Assembly (NCBI GenBank): GCA_019873685.1
Contig: JAIOAT010000013.1
Coordinates: 1-64,000 of the forward strand
Direction of reading: 5' to 3'
Length of the DNA: 64,000 nucleotides
Source of the DNA: Chloroflexota bacterium
GTDB lineage: Bacteria > Chloroflexota > Anaerolineae > Aggregatilineales > Ch27
Shown here: one piece after another, positions 27,403 through 36,649 of the stretch
Layout of the letters: every line of letters begins with the position of its first letter
How positions within the stretch are numbered: position 1 is the stretch's first letter
The notes under the pieces: generated by a model
What the model was told of the DNA's origin: nothing
The model's input: the letters and a program-made list of their open reading frames with translations, nothing else
The model's database searches: none
Made by a program: the position numbers and the translations under genes

Positions 27403-27717
27403 ATGATCAAGATGCTGCACAGGCTGACTGAACAGGAGATGCAGGAACTGGCCGAAAAACTGATCGGCATGAAGATCAACAAGGCTCGCGGCTACACCCG
27501 CCGTCTTGATCCGGAGTCGGAACTGGAATTGCTGCGCGTAGGCGTCGGGCATGAGCTGTTGACGCGCTACCGCCTGCCAAACCTGGGCGTCCGGGTGACG
27601 CTGGTTGAGTTGCCACGGGAGCGTGTCTTTGAAGATGGCGGCAACATCCCCGCCTTTGCTACCCGCAAACGGTTCGAGCCGGAGTTCATCGAAGCGCGGG
27701 TGGAACCGCTTGAGTGA
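27403..27717 (+). CDS. small conserved-looking hypothetical protein
   Basis: This is a 104-residue soluble protein with no membrane segment. A helical N terminus (LTEQEMQELAEKLIGMKINKA) precedes a region rich in charged and beta-forming residues. ATG 27403 follows AGAGGAG at a slightly long distance; ATG 27412 is an alternative. It is divergent from xseA and ends before a strong hairpin. I do not recognise the family. Confidence 0.6.
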   Translation: MIKMLHRLTEQEMQELAEKLIGMKINKARGYTRRLDPESELELLRVGVGHELLTRYRLPNLGVRVTLVELPRERVFEDGGNIPAFATRKRFEPEFIEARVEPLE

Positions 27718-27732
27718 AGCGCCTGCAAGCAG

Positions 27733-27762
27733 GCAGACAAGGGGTTTCGGCCCCTTGTCTGC
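27733..27762. terminator. 12-bp hairpin between convergent genes
   Basis: GCAGACAAGGGG (27733-27744) pairs perfectly with 27751-27762 across TTTCGG. It is placed to end transcription of the 27403 gene and possibly the minus-strand 27795 gene. The T-tract is weak on both strands. The stem shares AGACAAGGGG with the hairpin at 55841. Confidence 0.6.
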
Positions 27763-27794
27763 TTAATCCTGTCGCATCAATCTTGTTTCGCCTG

Positions 27795-29084
27795 TCAGTT
27801 GCCGGGGGCGAAAGGCGTCGGCGTGGCGAAGATCGGCAGCGCTGGCAGGGCGAAGGGCGTCGGCGTGGGCAGCAATCCCACCGGCGGCAGCCCGTACATG
27901 GCCCGGAATTCGTTCTCAACCTCTACAAACGGCTTGCCCAGTACTTCCGCGATGGCCCCTTCGACTCCTCGGCCCGGCATGGCTTCCACGATGCGGCGGT
28001 GAGTCTCCAGACCGCCGTAGTTGGTCACGAGGAAGCGGATGAACGACTCGCCTACGGCGTAACCCAGAGCATGGCAGCCATCCGCTGACCGGGTTGCACC
28101 GCCGCCAAGCTGATCGCCCTGCAGGGTGGGTAACTCATAGCCGGCAGCGCCGTAGGCGATCATCCGCGCCTCGGAGTCCCTGTTGCGCCAGCCGGAGAGC
28201 GAGGAGAAGTAGTCGGCCTGTCCCTCCGTCCAGAAGAACGGCCCGCTGCGGTTGAAATCGGACTGGTACAGGTGAACGGTCTCGTGGACGATGGTGTGGA
28301 CGGTATCCTGTACCCGCCATTCCTCAGGGGTATTTTCCCGGTTGCCGTACCAGTAACCGCCGCACTGGGTGCGCAGTTCCTCGTGGCGCTCCGGGCTGCG
28401 GGGATCGCCCATGCTCTGCACAGTGAAGCCCTCAGCGGGGTTGGTGAATCCGGCAGCGTTCGGGTTGACGCCGCCGGCGACGTACTCATTCCAGATGTCA
28501 CCGGGCGGGAACAGGATCGCCAGCGGCTTATAGCTGAGCGTGCGGCCCCAGCCCAGGGTGAAGTATTCGCGCATTTCGGCCATGGTCGCGGCCACCCGCT
28601 CGCCCAGTTCCGGCATTTCGCCGAACCAGTAGAGCGTAATGTCTTCGGTGTCGATGCTCCACCAGTCGCGGGTATTGTCCTCGTAGATGCCGTACTGCTT
28701 TTCCGTCTCAAAGGTGTTGCCCGCGCTGTCGGTCAGCAACCACCAGTAATGAAAGTCCACCCATGGCGGCAGGCCGCCGCCCTGCCGGTAAGGCTCGGCT
28801 ACCCAGCGCCCTTCAGCGTCCTGGGCGGCATTAGCCCGTTCGCGCAGGCCGGTGCGCAGTTCATAGAACAGCGTGGCGCGGGTGATCTCCCCGGCGCTGC
28901 TGGCGGCGTCGATGGTGAAGGTCATGCCGCGCGGGTAATGGGATTCCAGCGTGGTGGCGTTGACGGTGAAAACAGCCGCTTCCTGAGCGTGGACGGGCGA
29001 CTGTACCGATGGAAAAACAATTGCCGCAAACGCCAGCATCACAATCGATGCGATTCCCCAGACCAACAAGCCTCTTTTCCTCAT
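27795..29084 (-). CDS. secreted gluzincin-type metallopeptidase
   Basis: This 429-residue protein has a signal peptide (about 1-33, ending VHAQ). It carries a zinc site HETVH (His267, Glu268, His271) with a downstream Glu287 in WTEGQADYF, the spacing of gluzincin/peptidase-MA-like enzymes, so proteolytic activity is plausible. The N-terminal part (34-150) looks like a beta-sandwich. The C terminus is a Thr/Pro tail (PTPTPFALP), perhaps a wall-associated linker. The substrate is unknown. Confidence 0.72.
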   Translation of the reverse strand: MRKRGLLVWGIASIVMLAFAAIVFPSVQSPVHAQEAAVFTVNATTLESHYPRGMTFTIDAASSAGEITRATLFYELRTGLRERANAAQDAEGRWVAEPYRQGGGLPPWVDFHYWWLLTDSAGNTFETEKQYGIYEDNTRDWWSIDTEDITLYWFGEMPELGERVAATMAEMREYFTLGWGRTLSYKPLAILFPPGDIWNEYVAGGVNPNAAGFTNPAEGFTVQSMGDPRSPERHEELRTQCGGYWYGNRENTPEEWRVQDTVHTIVHETVHLYQSDFNRSGPFFWTEGQADYFSSLSGWRNRDSEARMIAYGAAGYELPTLQGDQLGGGATRSADGCHALGYAVGESFIRFLVTNYGGLETHRRIVEAMPGRGVEGAIAEVLGKPFVEVENEFRAMYGLPPVGLLPTPTPFALPALPIFATPTPFAPGN

Positions 29085-29226
29085 GACGTCATCCTCTAGA
29101 CCACAGACCAGTTCAAAAGGAGCGCAGCAGAATGTTGCGCCTGCCGGTTGTGGAAAAGCATACCGTCAGGGATAGGCCAGGCGCAACAATCCGCTCGTGG
29201 ATCCGCCTGCGGCGCTCCGTAGCGGG

Positions 29227-30033
29227 CTATTCCAGGTTGAACTGTGCCCGCTGTTCCTCGGTCATGGTCAGGCCCAGGATGTTGTAGCCCGCGTCGACGT
29301 AGATTGTCTCGCCGGTGATGGCGCTTCCCAGGTCAGAGGCCAGCCACAGGGCGGTGTTGCCCACATCTTCCTGGGTGATCAGGCGGCGCAGCGGGGCGGC
29401 TTCCTCGCTAAATTTGAGCATGGTGCGGAACCCGGCGATGCCGGAGGCGGCCAGCGTCTTGACCGGCCCGGCGCTGATAGCGTTGACGCGGATGTTCTGC
29501 GGCCCCAGTTCGTAGGCCAGGTAGCGCACGGAGCATTCCAGGGCGGCTTTGGCCACCGCCATCACGTTGTAGCGGGGCATGACTTTTTCCGCGCCATAGT
29601 AGGTCAGGGTGAGGATGCTGCCGCCGTTGGTCATCAGCGGGGCGGCGCGTTTGGCCAGCGCCACCAAGCTGTAGGCGCTGGTCTCCAGGGCGATCTTGAA
29701 CCCTTCCCGGCTGGTGTCAATGTACTGGCCGCTCAGGTCCTCGCGGGTGGCATAGGCGATGGCATGCACCAGCACGTCAAGGCGGCCAAAGTGTTCCTTC
29801 GCTTTGGCGAAGACGGCGTCCAGCTCGTCGTCGTTGTTGGCATCGGCGCGTTCTACGAACGTGCAGCCGATCGATTCCGCCAGCGGGAAGACACGCTTTT
29901 CCAGCTGGGGGATGGCATAGCTCAGGCCGATGTTGGCCCCGGCCTCGTGCAGGGCCTGGGTGATGCCCCAGGCCAGCGACTTGTTGTTGGCTACGCCGAA
30001 GATGAGTGCGTTCTTGCCGTCCATCAAGCCCAT
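29227..30033 (-). CDS. fabI: enoyl-[acyl-carrier-protein] reductase (NADH) FabI
   Basis: This 268-residue enzyme catalyses the last reduction step in fatty-acid elongation. It shows the FabI-specific N terminus [12 protein letters not shown] and HAIAYA. The catalytic pair sits in RYNVMAVAK (Tyr-x6-Lys), followed by [18 protein letters not shown]. Length matches the family. The start ATG 30033 has AAGGAG upstream on the minus strand. It stands alone, with a 3-methyladenine glycosylase gene upstream. Confidence 0.95.
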   Translation of the reverse strand: MGLMDGKNALIFGVANNKSLAWGITQALHEAGANIGLSYAIPQLEKRVFPLAESIGCTFVERADANNDDELDAVFAKAKEHFGRLDVLVHAIAYATREDLSGQYIDTSREGFKIALETSAYSLVALAKRAAPLMTNGGSILTLTYYGAEKVMPRYNVMAVAKAALECSVRYLAYELGPQNIRVNAISAGPVKTLAASGIAGFRTMLKFSEEAAPLRRLITQEDVGNTALWLASDLGSAITGETIYVDAGYNILGLTMTEEQRAQFNLE

Positions 30034-30123
30034 GACTGTCAGCTCCTTCTGTGTGGATCACGGTTTTGTGTGGGCGCGCTGCGCCAGCCGGATTTGACGA
30101 CCCGTTACATCTATAAAACGCCG

Positions 30124-30720
30124 TCAGCGCCCTTTGGATACGTCGGCGCTGTCCGCCAGCCAGAATCGCCAGGGCCGGGAGCGCCACGGTTCCGGCGCGT
30201 AGGCAATGCCCACCCGCGGCCCTGTATGGATCGCCGCTTCCGGCGGGGTCTGCCCGGCCTCGATCACCAGCGGCCCGGCAGCGGTGAGATCGACGCCGTT
30301 AAGCGCCCCGTCGATAGCCAGCGCCCGCGTCAGCCGGGCCGGGCCGGAAGTCCATTCGCGGCGCGGCCGTCCGGCGCGCAGGGCGGCGATGCGCGCCAGC
30401 CCTTCCAGCGGTTCCAGCGCCCGGATGAGCACGGCGGCGGGCTGGCCCGCCCTTTCAGTGACGACATTGAGCAGCCAGTGCAGGCCATAGGTGAAGTAGA
30501 TGTAGGCGTGGCCGGGCGGGCCAAACATCACTGCGTTGCGCTCTGTCCGCCCGAAGCGGGCGTGGCAGGCCCCGTCTTCCTGGCCGATGTAAGCTTCTAC
30601 CTCGACAATGCGCCCCGCCAGGCGCTCGCCGTCAAGCTGGCGGACAAGTACGCAGCCCAGCAGGTCGCGGGCGACTTCCAGGGTGGGGCGGTCGTAGAAG
30701 CTACGCGGCAGAATCGTCAT
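30124..30720 (-). CDS. mpg: 3-methyladenine DNA glycosylase (AAG/MPG family)
   Basis: This 198-residue base-excision-repair enzyme removes alkylated purines. Family features are LPRSFYDRPTLEVARDLLG, the catalytic VEVEAYIGQEDGACHA, and MFGPPGHAYIYFTYGLHW. I chose ATG 30720 because the homology begins there; the longer frame upstream has no Shine-Dalgarno and low-complexity sequence. An extended -10 box lies only 8 bases upstream, so the message may be leaderless. Confidence 0.92.
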   Translation of the reverse strand: MTILPRSFYDRPTLEVARDLLGCVLVRQLDGERLAGRIVEVEAYIGQEDGACHARFGRTERNAVMFGPPGHAYIYFTYGLHWLLNVVTERAGQPAAVLIRALEPLEGLARIAALRAGRPRREWTSGPARLTRALAIDGALNGVDLTAAGPLVIEAGQTPPEAAIHTGPRVGIAYAPEPWRSRPWRFWLADSADVSKGR

Positions 30721-30727
30721 GGGGCGG

Positions 30728-30736
30728 ATTTTAGCA
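30728..30736 (-). promoter_or_regulatory. extended -10 giving a leaderless mpg message
   Basis: On the minus strand TGCTAAAAT lies directly before the glycosylase gene. A start 6-7 bases downstream of the box would fall at about 30721, one base from the ATG. No Shine-Dalgarno is present. Confidence 0.5.
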
Positions 30737-30927
30737 CAGGGTCGGGCCGGGGCACGAGAAGTCAGGAGAACAGGGCGTGGCCCGCGCCTGTCCGGGAGGC
30801 CAGGAGGGCAGAATGCCGGGAGGTCGCCGGGCGCCGGGGCGCTGCATACGGCGGCGATCACGCTGGCGGTTGCCGCAGGGTTCACGCGGCTGCAGAGAGT
30901 ATGTTTACTGGGGTGTACCAAAAGGAC

Positions 30928-30957
30928 GCGGCCTGGGGACGCCGAACCCCAGGCCGC
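30928..30957 (-). terminator. 11-bp hairpin, likely terminator of the TauE/SafE gene
   Basis: GCGGCCTGGGG (30928-30938) pairs perfectly with 30947-30957 over an 8-base loop. On the minus strand it is followed by GTCCTTTTGG, a short T-tract. It lies about 180 bases after the minus-strand stop at 31140. Confidence 0.5.
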
Positions 30958-31139
30958 TGTCAAAAGGAGGAGAAGAAGAGATTTCGCCCTTCGAGGATAA
31001 AAATACACTACTTTGTGAATATTTTCCTGACGACTGCCCTACGCTTGCCCTACGCTTGCGTGAAATTTCCGTGAATCCTCCGATCAGATCGTCTGTCAGA
31101 ACTGTGATCGCCGGCCCCCAAAAGAGTTCTTTGGCACGG

Positions 31140-31952
31140 CTAAACGATCTGGAAGATGAAGCGCAGGCTGATGACGAGCAGGAATACGCCGTAGAGACGT
31201 TTGACCGTTGCCGAAGGCAGGCCCAGCGCGATGCGCGCCCCGCCCAGCGCCCCGAAGACCAGCCCAACGGCTACCGTGAGCGCCGTAGGGATATGAATAT
31301 AGCCTGCATTGTAGTAGGTGATGATCCCGCCGATGCCGACCGGCGGCAGCAGGGCCGCCAGCGACGTCCCGACGGCGCGCTTCTGGTCGAAGTGCATGGC
31401 GCCGACCAGCAGCGGGACAATGATCACGCCGCCGCCGATCCCGAACATACCGGAGGCAATCCCGGCGATCAGACCGATACCCAGCAACGCCAGCCAGGAC
31501 GACGCTTCCGGCTGCGCTGGCGGGCGGTCTTCACCCGGATTGCTGGCGGGCGCGCCGTTCAGACGCGTTCCCAGGGCAGCCAGAGCTTTGCGCGGTTCGG
31601 CAAAGCGCCAGCCGATATAGACGAGAAACAGGCCGTACAGCCGCTGCAGGGTTTCCCGCGGCAGGTTGATGGCGAGTTGGGCGCCCAGCAGGGTGGCGAT
31701 CACCAGTCCCAGGCCGATCAGGACGGCGGCCCGGATGTTGATCAGATGGGCGCGGTAGTAAGCGATCACAGCGAAGATGGCGACCGGCCAGATCAGCACA
31801 GCCAGCGAGGTGCCCAGCGCTTCTTCCAGCGGGTAGCCCATGATGATGGTCAGCGCCGGGACGATGATCACGCCGCCGCCGATCCCGAACAGGCCGGACA
31901 TCACGCCGGCGACCAGACCCAGCAACAGCAAGGCTACAGCATGTTCAGGCAT
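31140..31952 (-). CDS. TauE/SafE family membrane transporter
   Basis: This 270-residue protein has about eight membrane segments. Two internal repeats each carry GLFGIGGGVIIVP and GMFGIGGGVIIVPLL, the family signature. Members export sulfite or organosulfonate-derived anions; the substrate here is unknown. ATG 31952 follows GGAGA at good spacing, and the longer frame to 32006 adds only non-homologous residues. Neighbours do not point to sulfur metabolism. Confidence 0.88.
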   Translation of the reverse strand: MPEHAVALLLLGLVAGVMSGLFGIGGGVIIVPALTIIMGYPLEEALGTSLAVLIWPVAIFAVIAYYRAHLINIRAAVLIGLGLVIATLLGAQLAINLPRETLQRLYGLFLVYIGWRFAEPRKALAALGTRLNGAPASNPGEDRPPAQPEASSWLALLGIGLIAGIASGMFGIGGGVIIVPLLVGAMHFDQKRAVGTSLAALLPPVGIGGIITYYNAGYIHIPTALTVAVGLVFGALGGARIALGLPSATVKRLYGVFLLVISLRFIFQIV

Positions 31953-32217
31953 AAGGTCTCCACAGGGGTCAGGATGACCGGGTCTCACGGGGAAGGCGTC
32001 GCCCATTGTACCGGAAATAGCCTCAGGGGCAAGGCCAAACCCAGGATCGTCGCCGGGGATACAGCCCCCTGGCTCCGGCGGCGCTGGCCTGTATCCGCCT
32101 GGGCGAGCGATAGGGTTTTGGCGCGGACTGTGCTATCCTACTGGTTGCTCAAGCCCGGCCTGCAACCGGTCGCTGCATCCGGTGGCCGGCTATGTGTAAG
32201 GAGGAAAGCCAACTGGC

Positions 32218-33240
32218 ATGGACGATAAGGTGACCGTCCTGGTGACGCTGCACGCTGACGAGTCTCTCCTCCAGCGGTTACGTGACGTGTCGCCCCGCCT
32301 GGAGGTGATCCACCGCCCGGCCCAGACGGTGGCGGAAATCCCGCCGGATGTGTGGCAGGAAGTGGAAGTGCTGCTGACCTGGGGGGATGTGTTGCCGGAT
32401 CGGGAGATGGCGCCCAATTTGCGCTGGGTGCAGGTGACTTCCGCTGGTGTTGACCGGCTGCTGGGCAATCCGCTGTTTGAGCAGCGCGATGTACTCCTGA
32501 CCACGACCAGCGGTATCCATGCGGTGACCATGGCCGAGTATGCGCTGGGGATGATGCTGGCCTTTGCCCATCATCTCCCCCGGTTTATGGCCTTACAGCA
32601 GGCGCGTGAGTGGCCGCGCCAGCGGGAGGCGTTCACGCCGCGGCTGCTGCGCGGGGCGACGCTGGGTATTGTCGGCTATGGGAGCATTGGCCGCGAACTG
32701 GCGCGGCTGGCGCGAGCCTTCGGTATGCAGGTGCTGGCGACCAAGCGCGACGCTATGCACCCGGCCAGCCTGCCCGAATATGTGGAGCCGGGGACAGGCG
32801 ATCCGGACGGCGTGATGTGCCACCGCCTGTATCCCTCGCAGGCGCTCAAGTCGATGGTCAGGGAATGCGACTATGTGGTGGTGCTTGCCCCGTTGACGCC
32901 GGAAACCGTCAATATGGTCAATGCGGAAGTGCTGAACGCCGTCAAGCCCGGCGCGGTGCTGATCAACCTGGCGCGGGGTGGAATCGTTGACGAGGCCGCC
33001 TTGCTGGCAGCCCTGAAGTCAGGGCTGCTGGGCGGTGCAGCCTGCGATGTCTTCGCCGAAGAGCCGCTGCCGGAAGAGAGTCCGCTCTGGGATGCGCCTA
33101 ACCTGATCATTAGCCCGCATGTGGCCGGGATGATGCCCGACTACATGGATCGAGCGGCTGATGTGTTTGTGGAAAATCTGCGGCGCTACCTGGCGCACCA
33201 GCAGCTGCTGAATGTGGTGGACTGGGAGCGCGGATACTGA
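32218..33240 (+). CDS. D-isomer-specific 2-hydroxyacid dehydrogenase
   Basis: This 340-residue NAD(P)-dependent dehydrogenase has the Rossmann motif GIVGYGSIGREL (about 148-159), catalytic Arg in INLARGG, Glu in FAEEPLPEES, and His in ISPHVAG. It has a roughly 30-residue insertion after the nucleotide loop (PASLPEYVEPGTGDPDG) compared with standard members. It most likely reduces a 2-keto acid; the exact substrate cannot be read. ATG 32218 follows AAGGAGG (32199-32205). Confidence 0.87.
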   Translation: MDDKVTVLVTLHADESLLQRLRDVSPRLEVIHRPAQTVAEIPPDVWQEVEVLLTWGDVLPDREMAPNLRWVQVTSAGVDRLLGNPLFEQRDVLLTTTSGIHAVTMAEYALGMMLAFAHHLPRFMALQQAREWPRQREAFTPRLLRGATLGIVGYGSIGRELARLARAFGMQVLATKRDAMHPASLPEYVEPGTGDPDGVMCHRLYPSQALKSMVRECDYVVVLAPLTPETVNMVNAEVLNAVKPGAVLINLARGGIVDEAALLAALKSGLLGGAACDVFAEEPLPEESPLWDAPNLIISPHVAGMMPDYMDRAADVFVENLRRYLAHQQLLNVVDWERGY

Positions 33241-33324
33241 CGCTTGCTCCGCAACCCCTGGCCTGATCGCTACGTAATATCAAACAGAGACGCTCGCATT
33301 CTACCGGTACAGGAGAAGGTGACT

Positions 33325-33654
33325 ATGGCAGAGCAGGAACCGATCATCACCGAAGCGATGGAAGAGGCCGTGGAGAGCGAAGAAGAAATGCTCCGCGACG
33401 AGAAGGAAAGCGTGCTGGAAGCCTTCATGCGTTACCAGTGCGAAGCAGCCCGCGAGGCTCGCATGGCCCTCGAGGCGCTGATCCCGGAGGGCACCCGTTC
33501 GCATGGCAAGGCCGCCAAGCGCGCCTTCCGCAAGGCGTTCAAAGTGGTCCTGCAGGACCTGGCCCGGCGGATTGAACTGCCCGAAGAAGAGAAAGGGCCA
33601 GGCCGCCCGCCGAGCACAACCGGCAAGGCCAAGGTCAAGGTCGAAGTGAGCTAA
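33325..33654 (+). CDS. small charged hypothetical protein
   Basis: This 109-residue soluble protein has a strongly acidic N-terminal third (EAVESEEEMLRDEKE), a helical middle and a basic C terminus (KGPGRPPSTTGKAKVKV). GRPP resembles an AT-hook core, so nucleic-acid contact is possible but unproven. ATG 33325 follows AGGAGAAGG closely. It is followed by a clear terminator. I do not recognise the family. Confidence 0.65.
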   Translation: MAEQEPIITEAMEEAVESEEEMLRDEKESVLEAFMRYQCEAAREARMALEALIPEGTRSHGKAAKRAFRKAFKVVLQDLARRIELPEEEKGPGRPPSTTGKAKVKVEVS

Positions 33655-33709
33655 GTGGACGGCTGCCGGTTCAGCCCGGACACCTGGCCGGCAGAGGTCT
33701 TTCCGGTCG

Positions 33710-33746
33710 GGAGGCTGGCCTCATGAGGGGGCCGGCCTCCTGTTTT
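33710..33746 (+). terminator. rho-independent terminator
   Basis: An 11-base stem (33710-33720 with 33730-33740, one G-T pair) with a 9-base loop is followed by TGTTTT. It ends the 33325 gene just before the convergent UbiB-type gene. Confidence 0.75.
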
Positions 33747-33758
33747 ATCGGGTATGGG

Positions 33759-35540
33759 TCAGGGCCGGCGAGCGCTGTCGGCCAGCAGGGCCAGCAAGGC
33801 CAGGCTGCTCAACGCCAGACCGCCCAGCCCCAGCGCCATCTCCCCGACGCTGATCAACAGCGCTCCGGCCAGAGCAAAGCCCCCGGCTGCCAGTCCCAGT
33901 CCGATTGGTCGGCCATTTGGAGCGCCGCGCTGCTGGCCGCCTGAATCGCTCTCCGCCGGGCGAACCCGAATCTGCAGCTCACCCCGTTCAAGCTGTGTAA
34001 GGACACTGTCCAGCCGGGCTGGCAGGCTGGCGAGCCGTTCCAGCGTGCTTCGCCCGGCATCCAGGGCCAGACCTACCGCCTCCGGCGAAAGCAAGGTGCG
34101 CAGTGTTTCCAGCGTCAGCAAGTCCATCCAGCCCTTTTTTTCCGCGCGGGCGCCATCTTCCGCCAATAGCTGCCGCACGAACGGCTGAATGGACCGCCAG
34201 GGGTCAAAATCCGGGTCGAGGCCGGTGCACATGCCGCTCAGGATGCCCACTGCACGCCCCAGGTAGATGAAATCCTGCGGCACCTGGAACGGCAGGCTGA
34301 ACAACAGGTCGCTGAACTCCCGGCCAATATCACGTATTACGGCCAGGTCCAGGTGGGCGATCTCGGCCATGGGCAGACCCCACACCCGATCGAAGACAGC
34401 ATCGCTGGCGGTGGCAATGCGTTCCAGGTCAGCGCCGGGCAGGATGATGCCCAGTTGCTGGTAACTGCGCACCAGCCGCTGCGAGTCGCGTGTGATCAGG
34501 GCGATCAGCGTCTCCCGTAGCCCGGCGACCAGGGCAGGGGTCAACTCAGCGGTCATGCCAAAGTCGACGAAGATCAGGTAGAACGGGCGTTGGCCCGGAA
34601 GATATTCCTGACCGTCGGCGGGCAAAGGATAGACGAAGATGTTGCCGGGGTGGGGGTCGGCGTGGAAGAAGCGGTGAACAAACACCATCGTCAGGTAGGT
34701 GTTGAGCAGCCGCTGGGCGACAATGCGCCGGTCGATGCCCGCCGCTTCGATGGCCTCGTAGTCGCTCAGCTTGATCGCGGTTACGTCCTCCAGAGTCAGC
34801 ACCCGGCGGGTGGTTAGCTCGCGGTAGACTGCCGGGATGTAGACGCCGTGATCGTCCCGGAAGAGGGTGGCGAAGCGTTCGGCATTGGCCGCTTCATGCT
34901 CATAGTCCAGCTCCTGCCACAGGACGCGGGCGAATTCCTCCAGCAGCAGGGGCAGGTTTGCCCGGCGGCGGATGAAGGAGAAGCGCATACCGATCCGGGC
35001 GACGACGTTTAGCGCCTGCAGGTCAGTGTAGACAATGTCGGCGATGCCGGGGCGCTGAACCTTCACCACGACGCGCTCGCCATTGACCAGCTGGCCGCGG
35101 TACGCCTGGCCCAGGGAGGCAGCGGCCACCGCGTTTTCATCCAGGGCGGCGAAGCGACTCCGCCAGTCCGCGCCAAGTTCCTGGTGCAGGGTAGGCTCCA
35201 TGGCGGTGAAGGGCAGGGGCGGCACTTCATCCAGCAGGTCGGCCAGTTCGTTGATGACTGAGGATGGCAGGATATCGATGCGGCTGGAAATGAACTGTCC
35301 CAGCTTGATCATCACCCCGCCCAGGGCGACAGCCAGTTCCCGGAATTGGCGCGCCCAGCGGCGCAAGCGCTGTTCTTCCCCCCTGCGGATGGCATCGCGG
35401 CCCACCAGCGGCTGAAGGATGACGTACAGCAAGACGGCCTGGGCTGCCAGCCACAGAAAAAACGCCACAATCCGCAGGTAGCGGATGTGGCTGAGGCGGT
35501 ACGGCAGTTGTGGCGGTGATGAACGATCGGTTGTGCTCAT
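33759..35540 (-). CDS. ABC1/UbiB family atypical protein kinase
   Basis: This 593-residue UbiB-like protein has the family-specific KxGQ motif in MIKLGQFISSR, the alanine-rich nucleotide loop AAASLGQAYRG, Lys in VVVKVQRPG, FHADPHPGNIF and the metal-binding VDFGM. Two hydrophobic segments near the C terminus (about 540-590) and one near residues 24-44 anchor it in the membrane. Family members act as ATPases in isoprenoid-lipid or quinone pathways. No quinone genes are adjacent. Confidence 0.9.
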   Translation of the reverse strand: MSTTDRSSPPQLPYRLSHIRYLRIVAFFLWLAAQAVLLYVILQPLVGRDAIRRGEEQRLRRWARQFRELAVALGGVMIKLGQFISSRIDILPSSVINELADLLDEVPPLPFTAMEPTLHQELGADWRSRFAALDENAVAAASLGQAYRGQLVNGERVVVKVQRPGIADIVYTDLQALNVVARIGMRFSFIRRRANLPLLLEEFARVLWQELDYEHEAANAERFATLFRDDHGVYIPAVYRELTTRRVLTLEDVTAIKLSDYEAIEAAGIDRRIVAQRLLNTYLTMVFVHRFFHADPHPGNIFVYPLPADGQEYLPGQRPFYLIFVDFGMTAELTPALVAGLRETLIALITRDSQRLVRSYQQLGIILPGADLERIATASDAVFDRVWGLPMAEIAHLDLAVIRDIGREFSDLLFSLPFQVPQDFIYLGRAVGILSGMCTGLDPDFDPWRSIQPFVRQLLAEDGARAEKKGWMDLLTLETLRTLLSPEAVGLALDAGRSTLERLASLPARLDSVLTQLERGELQIRVRPAESDSGGQQRGAPNGRPIGLGLAAGGFALAGALLISVGEMALGLGGLALSSLALLALLADSARRP

Positions 35541-35563
35541 AGCTTCCTGACCGCCTGGGGCGC

Positions 35564-36322
35564 TCAGGAAGTCGTCTGCACCTGGGTGCCCTCCGGCGCC
35601 ACCTGCGGCGCGGGCTGGCGGGCGGTGACCAGCACGTCGACCAGCACGCCCACCGCGATCAGCGCGAACAGCAGCGCTTCCTGGCTCTCCCTAAGTTCCG
35701 TGATGCGGCCACCATAGGATTCCCGGACGGCCCCCAGCGGCCCATACAGTTTGGACAGGATATATAACAGCAGGAACTGCGCTCCTATTATAAGCGGGGT
35801 GAGGGGAATGCCAACTGCCACATAGAGACGACGCAGCCGCTCACTGAACATCGCACTGGCCGGAATGAGAATACCCAGCGTGAACCAGAAGTACAGGAAC
35901 ATCCGGTTCATCTGAAACAGGTTGCCGATGTTGGTGGTATTGAAGAACGGCAGGTTGTGGATAGTGAACTCCTCCTGTTCGTTTTCCTGCAGGAAGTCGG
36001 GCGTTTCAAAGCCCAGGATGCGCTGCCCCCAGCTGATCTCCTCTCCTGCGCCGAACAGCAGGATCAGTGCCAGCGCCAGGTATGCAACGTTGCGCCGCGT
36101 ACGAAACAGGCCAAAGTTGCTGCCCGTGCGCGAGTATACGAAGGCCAGAAACCAGGCAACGGCTGATGTGAAAAAGAATATGGTCGTCAGGTATTCCGGT
36201 ACGCTGTCTTCGCGTACCAGGCTGGCGACTGTCTCCTCTGGCAGGATGAAAGGCAGGGACCAGGTGATTAAGCCATAAACTAGACCAATGGATGCCAGAA
36301 CAATCGTCCAGTTGGGAAACAT
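35564..36322 (-). CDS. polytopic membrane protein of unknown function
   Basis: This 252-residue protein has about six membrane segments. A conserved-looking motif GAGEEISWGQRILG at about residues 90-103 lies at the end of the third segment, with two adjacent glutamates that could be functional. ATG 36322 follows AGGAGG. It is 23 bases upstream of the UbiB-type gene on the same strand and probably co-transcribed. I do not recognise a function. Confidence 0.7.
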   Translation of the reverse strand: MFPNWTIVLASIGLVYGLITWSLPFILPEETVASLVREDSVPEYLTTIFFFTSAVAWFLAFVYSRTGSNFGLFRTRRNVAYLALALILLFGAGEEISWGQRILGFETPDFLQENEQEEFTIHNLPFFNTTNIGNLFQMNRMFLYFWFTLGILIPASAMFSERLRRLYVAVGIPLTPLIIGAQFLLLYILSKLYGPLGAVRESYGGRITELRESQEALLFALIAVGVLVDVLVTARQPAPQVAPEGTQVQTTS

Positions 36323-36649
36323 AAGGCCTCCTAAGCGACACCAGGATAATCAGGATAGTGGTGTTGCTCCGGCTGAATAGTGATGTGCGGCAACCCTTCC
36401 TTTCTGCCGGGTGAAGATACTGTCTGTGCAGCCTTGCCCCGGTCTTTGTTGATGACGGAATCTGGCTATAACGACACAAATGAGAAGAACTGTTTAAGTG
36501 TTTACGTTGATTTTAACGCACATATGGGTGTAACGATGGTAAATTTTGGTAAATTCGCGGCGGGAAATCCGGCAACAGGCAACCGGGCGCGGCATAAACG
36601 GGCTGCGCCCGGCGCTGTTAACTAAAGAGCGAAGTGCAGACGGGGAATA
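36323..36649. other. 327-base AT-rich intergenic region
   Basis: This gap between two minus-strand genes is clearly AT-richer than its surroundings around 36470-36560. It holds two copies of TGGTAAATT (36537-36545 and 36547-36555), ten bases apart, one helical turn, which might be a protein-binding site. An open frame at 36380-36625 has no Shine-Dalgarno or protein-like composition. Confidence 0.45.

Larger units (their letters stand above)
30721..31139. other. 419-base intergenic region
   Basis: This stretch separates mpg from the TauE/SafE gene. It holds the mpg -10 box at its left end and the 11-bp hairpin at 30928-30957. Open frames through it lack ribosome sites and recognisable content. 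I see no gene here. Confidence 0.5.

Noticed and set aside
29197-31074. 625-codon plus-strand open frame
   Set aside because: It runs antisense through fabI and mpg, both strongly supported, and lacks a ribosome site or domain.
30777-32228. 483-codon plus-strand open frame
   Set aside because: It is antisense to the TauE/SafE gene; composition is Gln/Arg/Asp-rich as expected of a shadow frame.
36380-36625. 81-codon open frame in the AT-rich gap
   Set aside because: It has no Shine-Dalgarno and no protein-like pattern, and crosses a repeat-bearing patch that looks regulatory.
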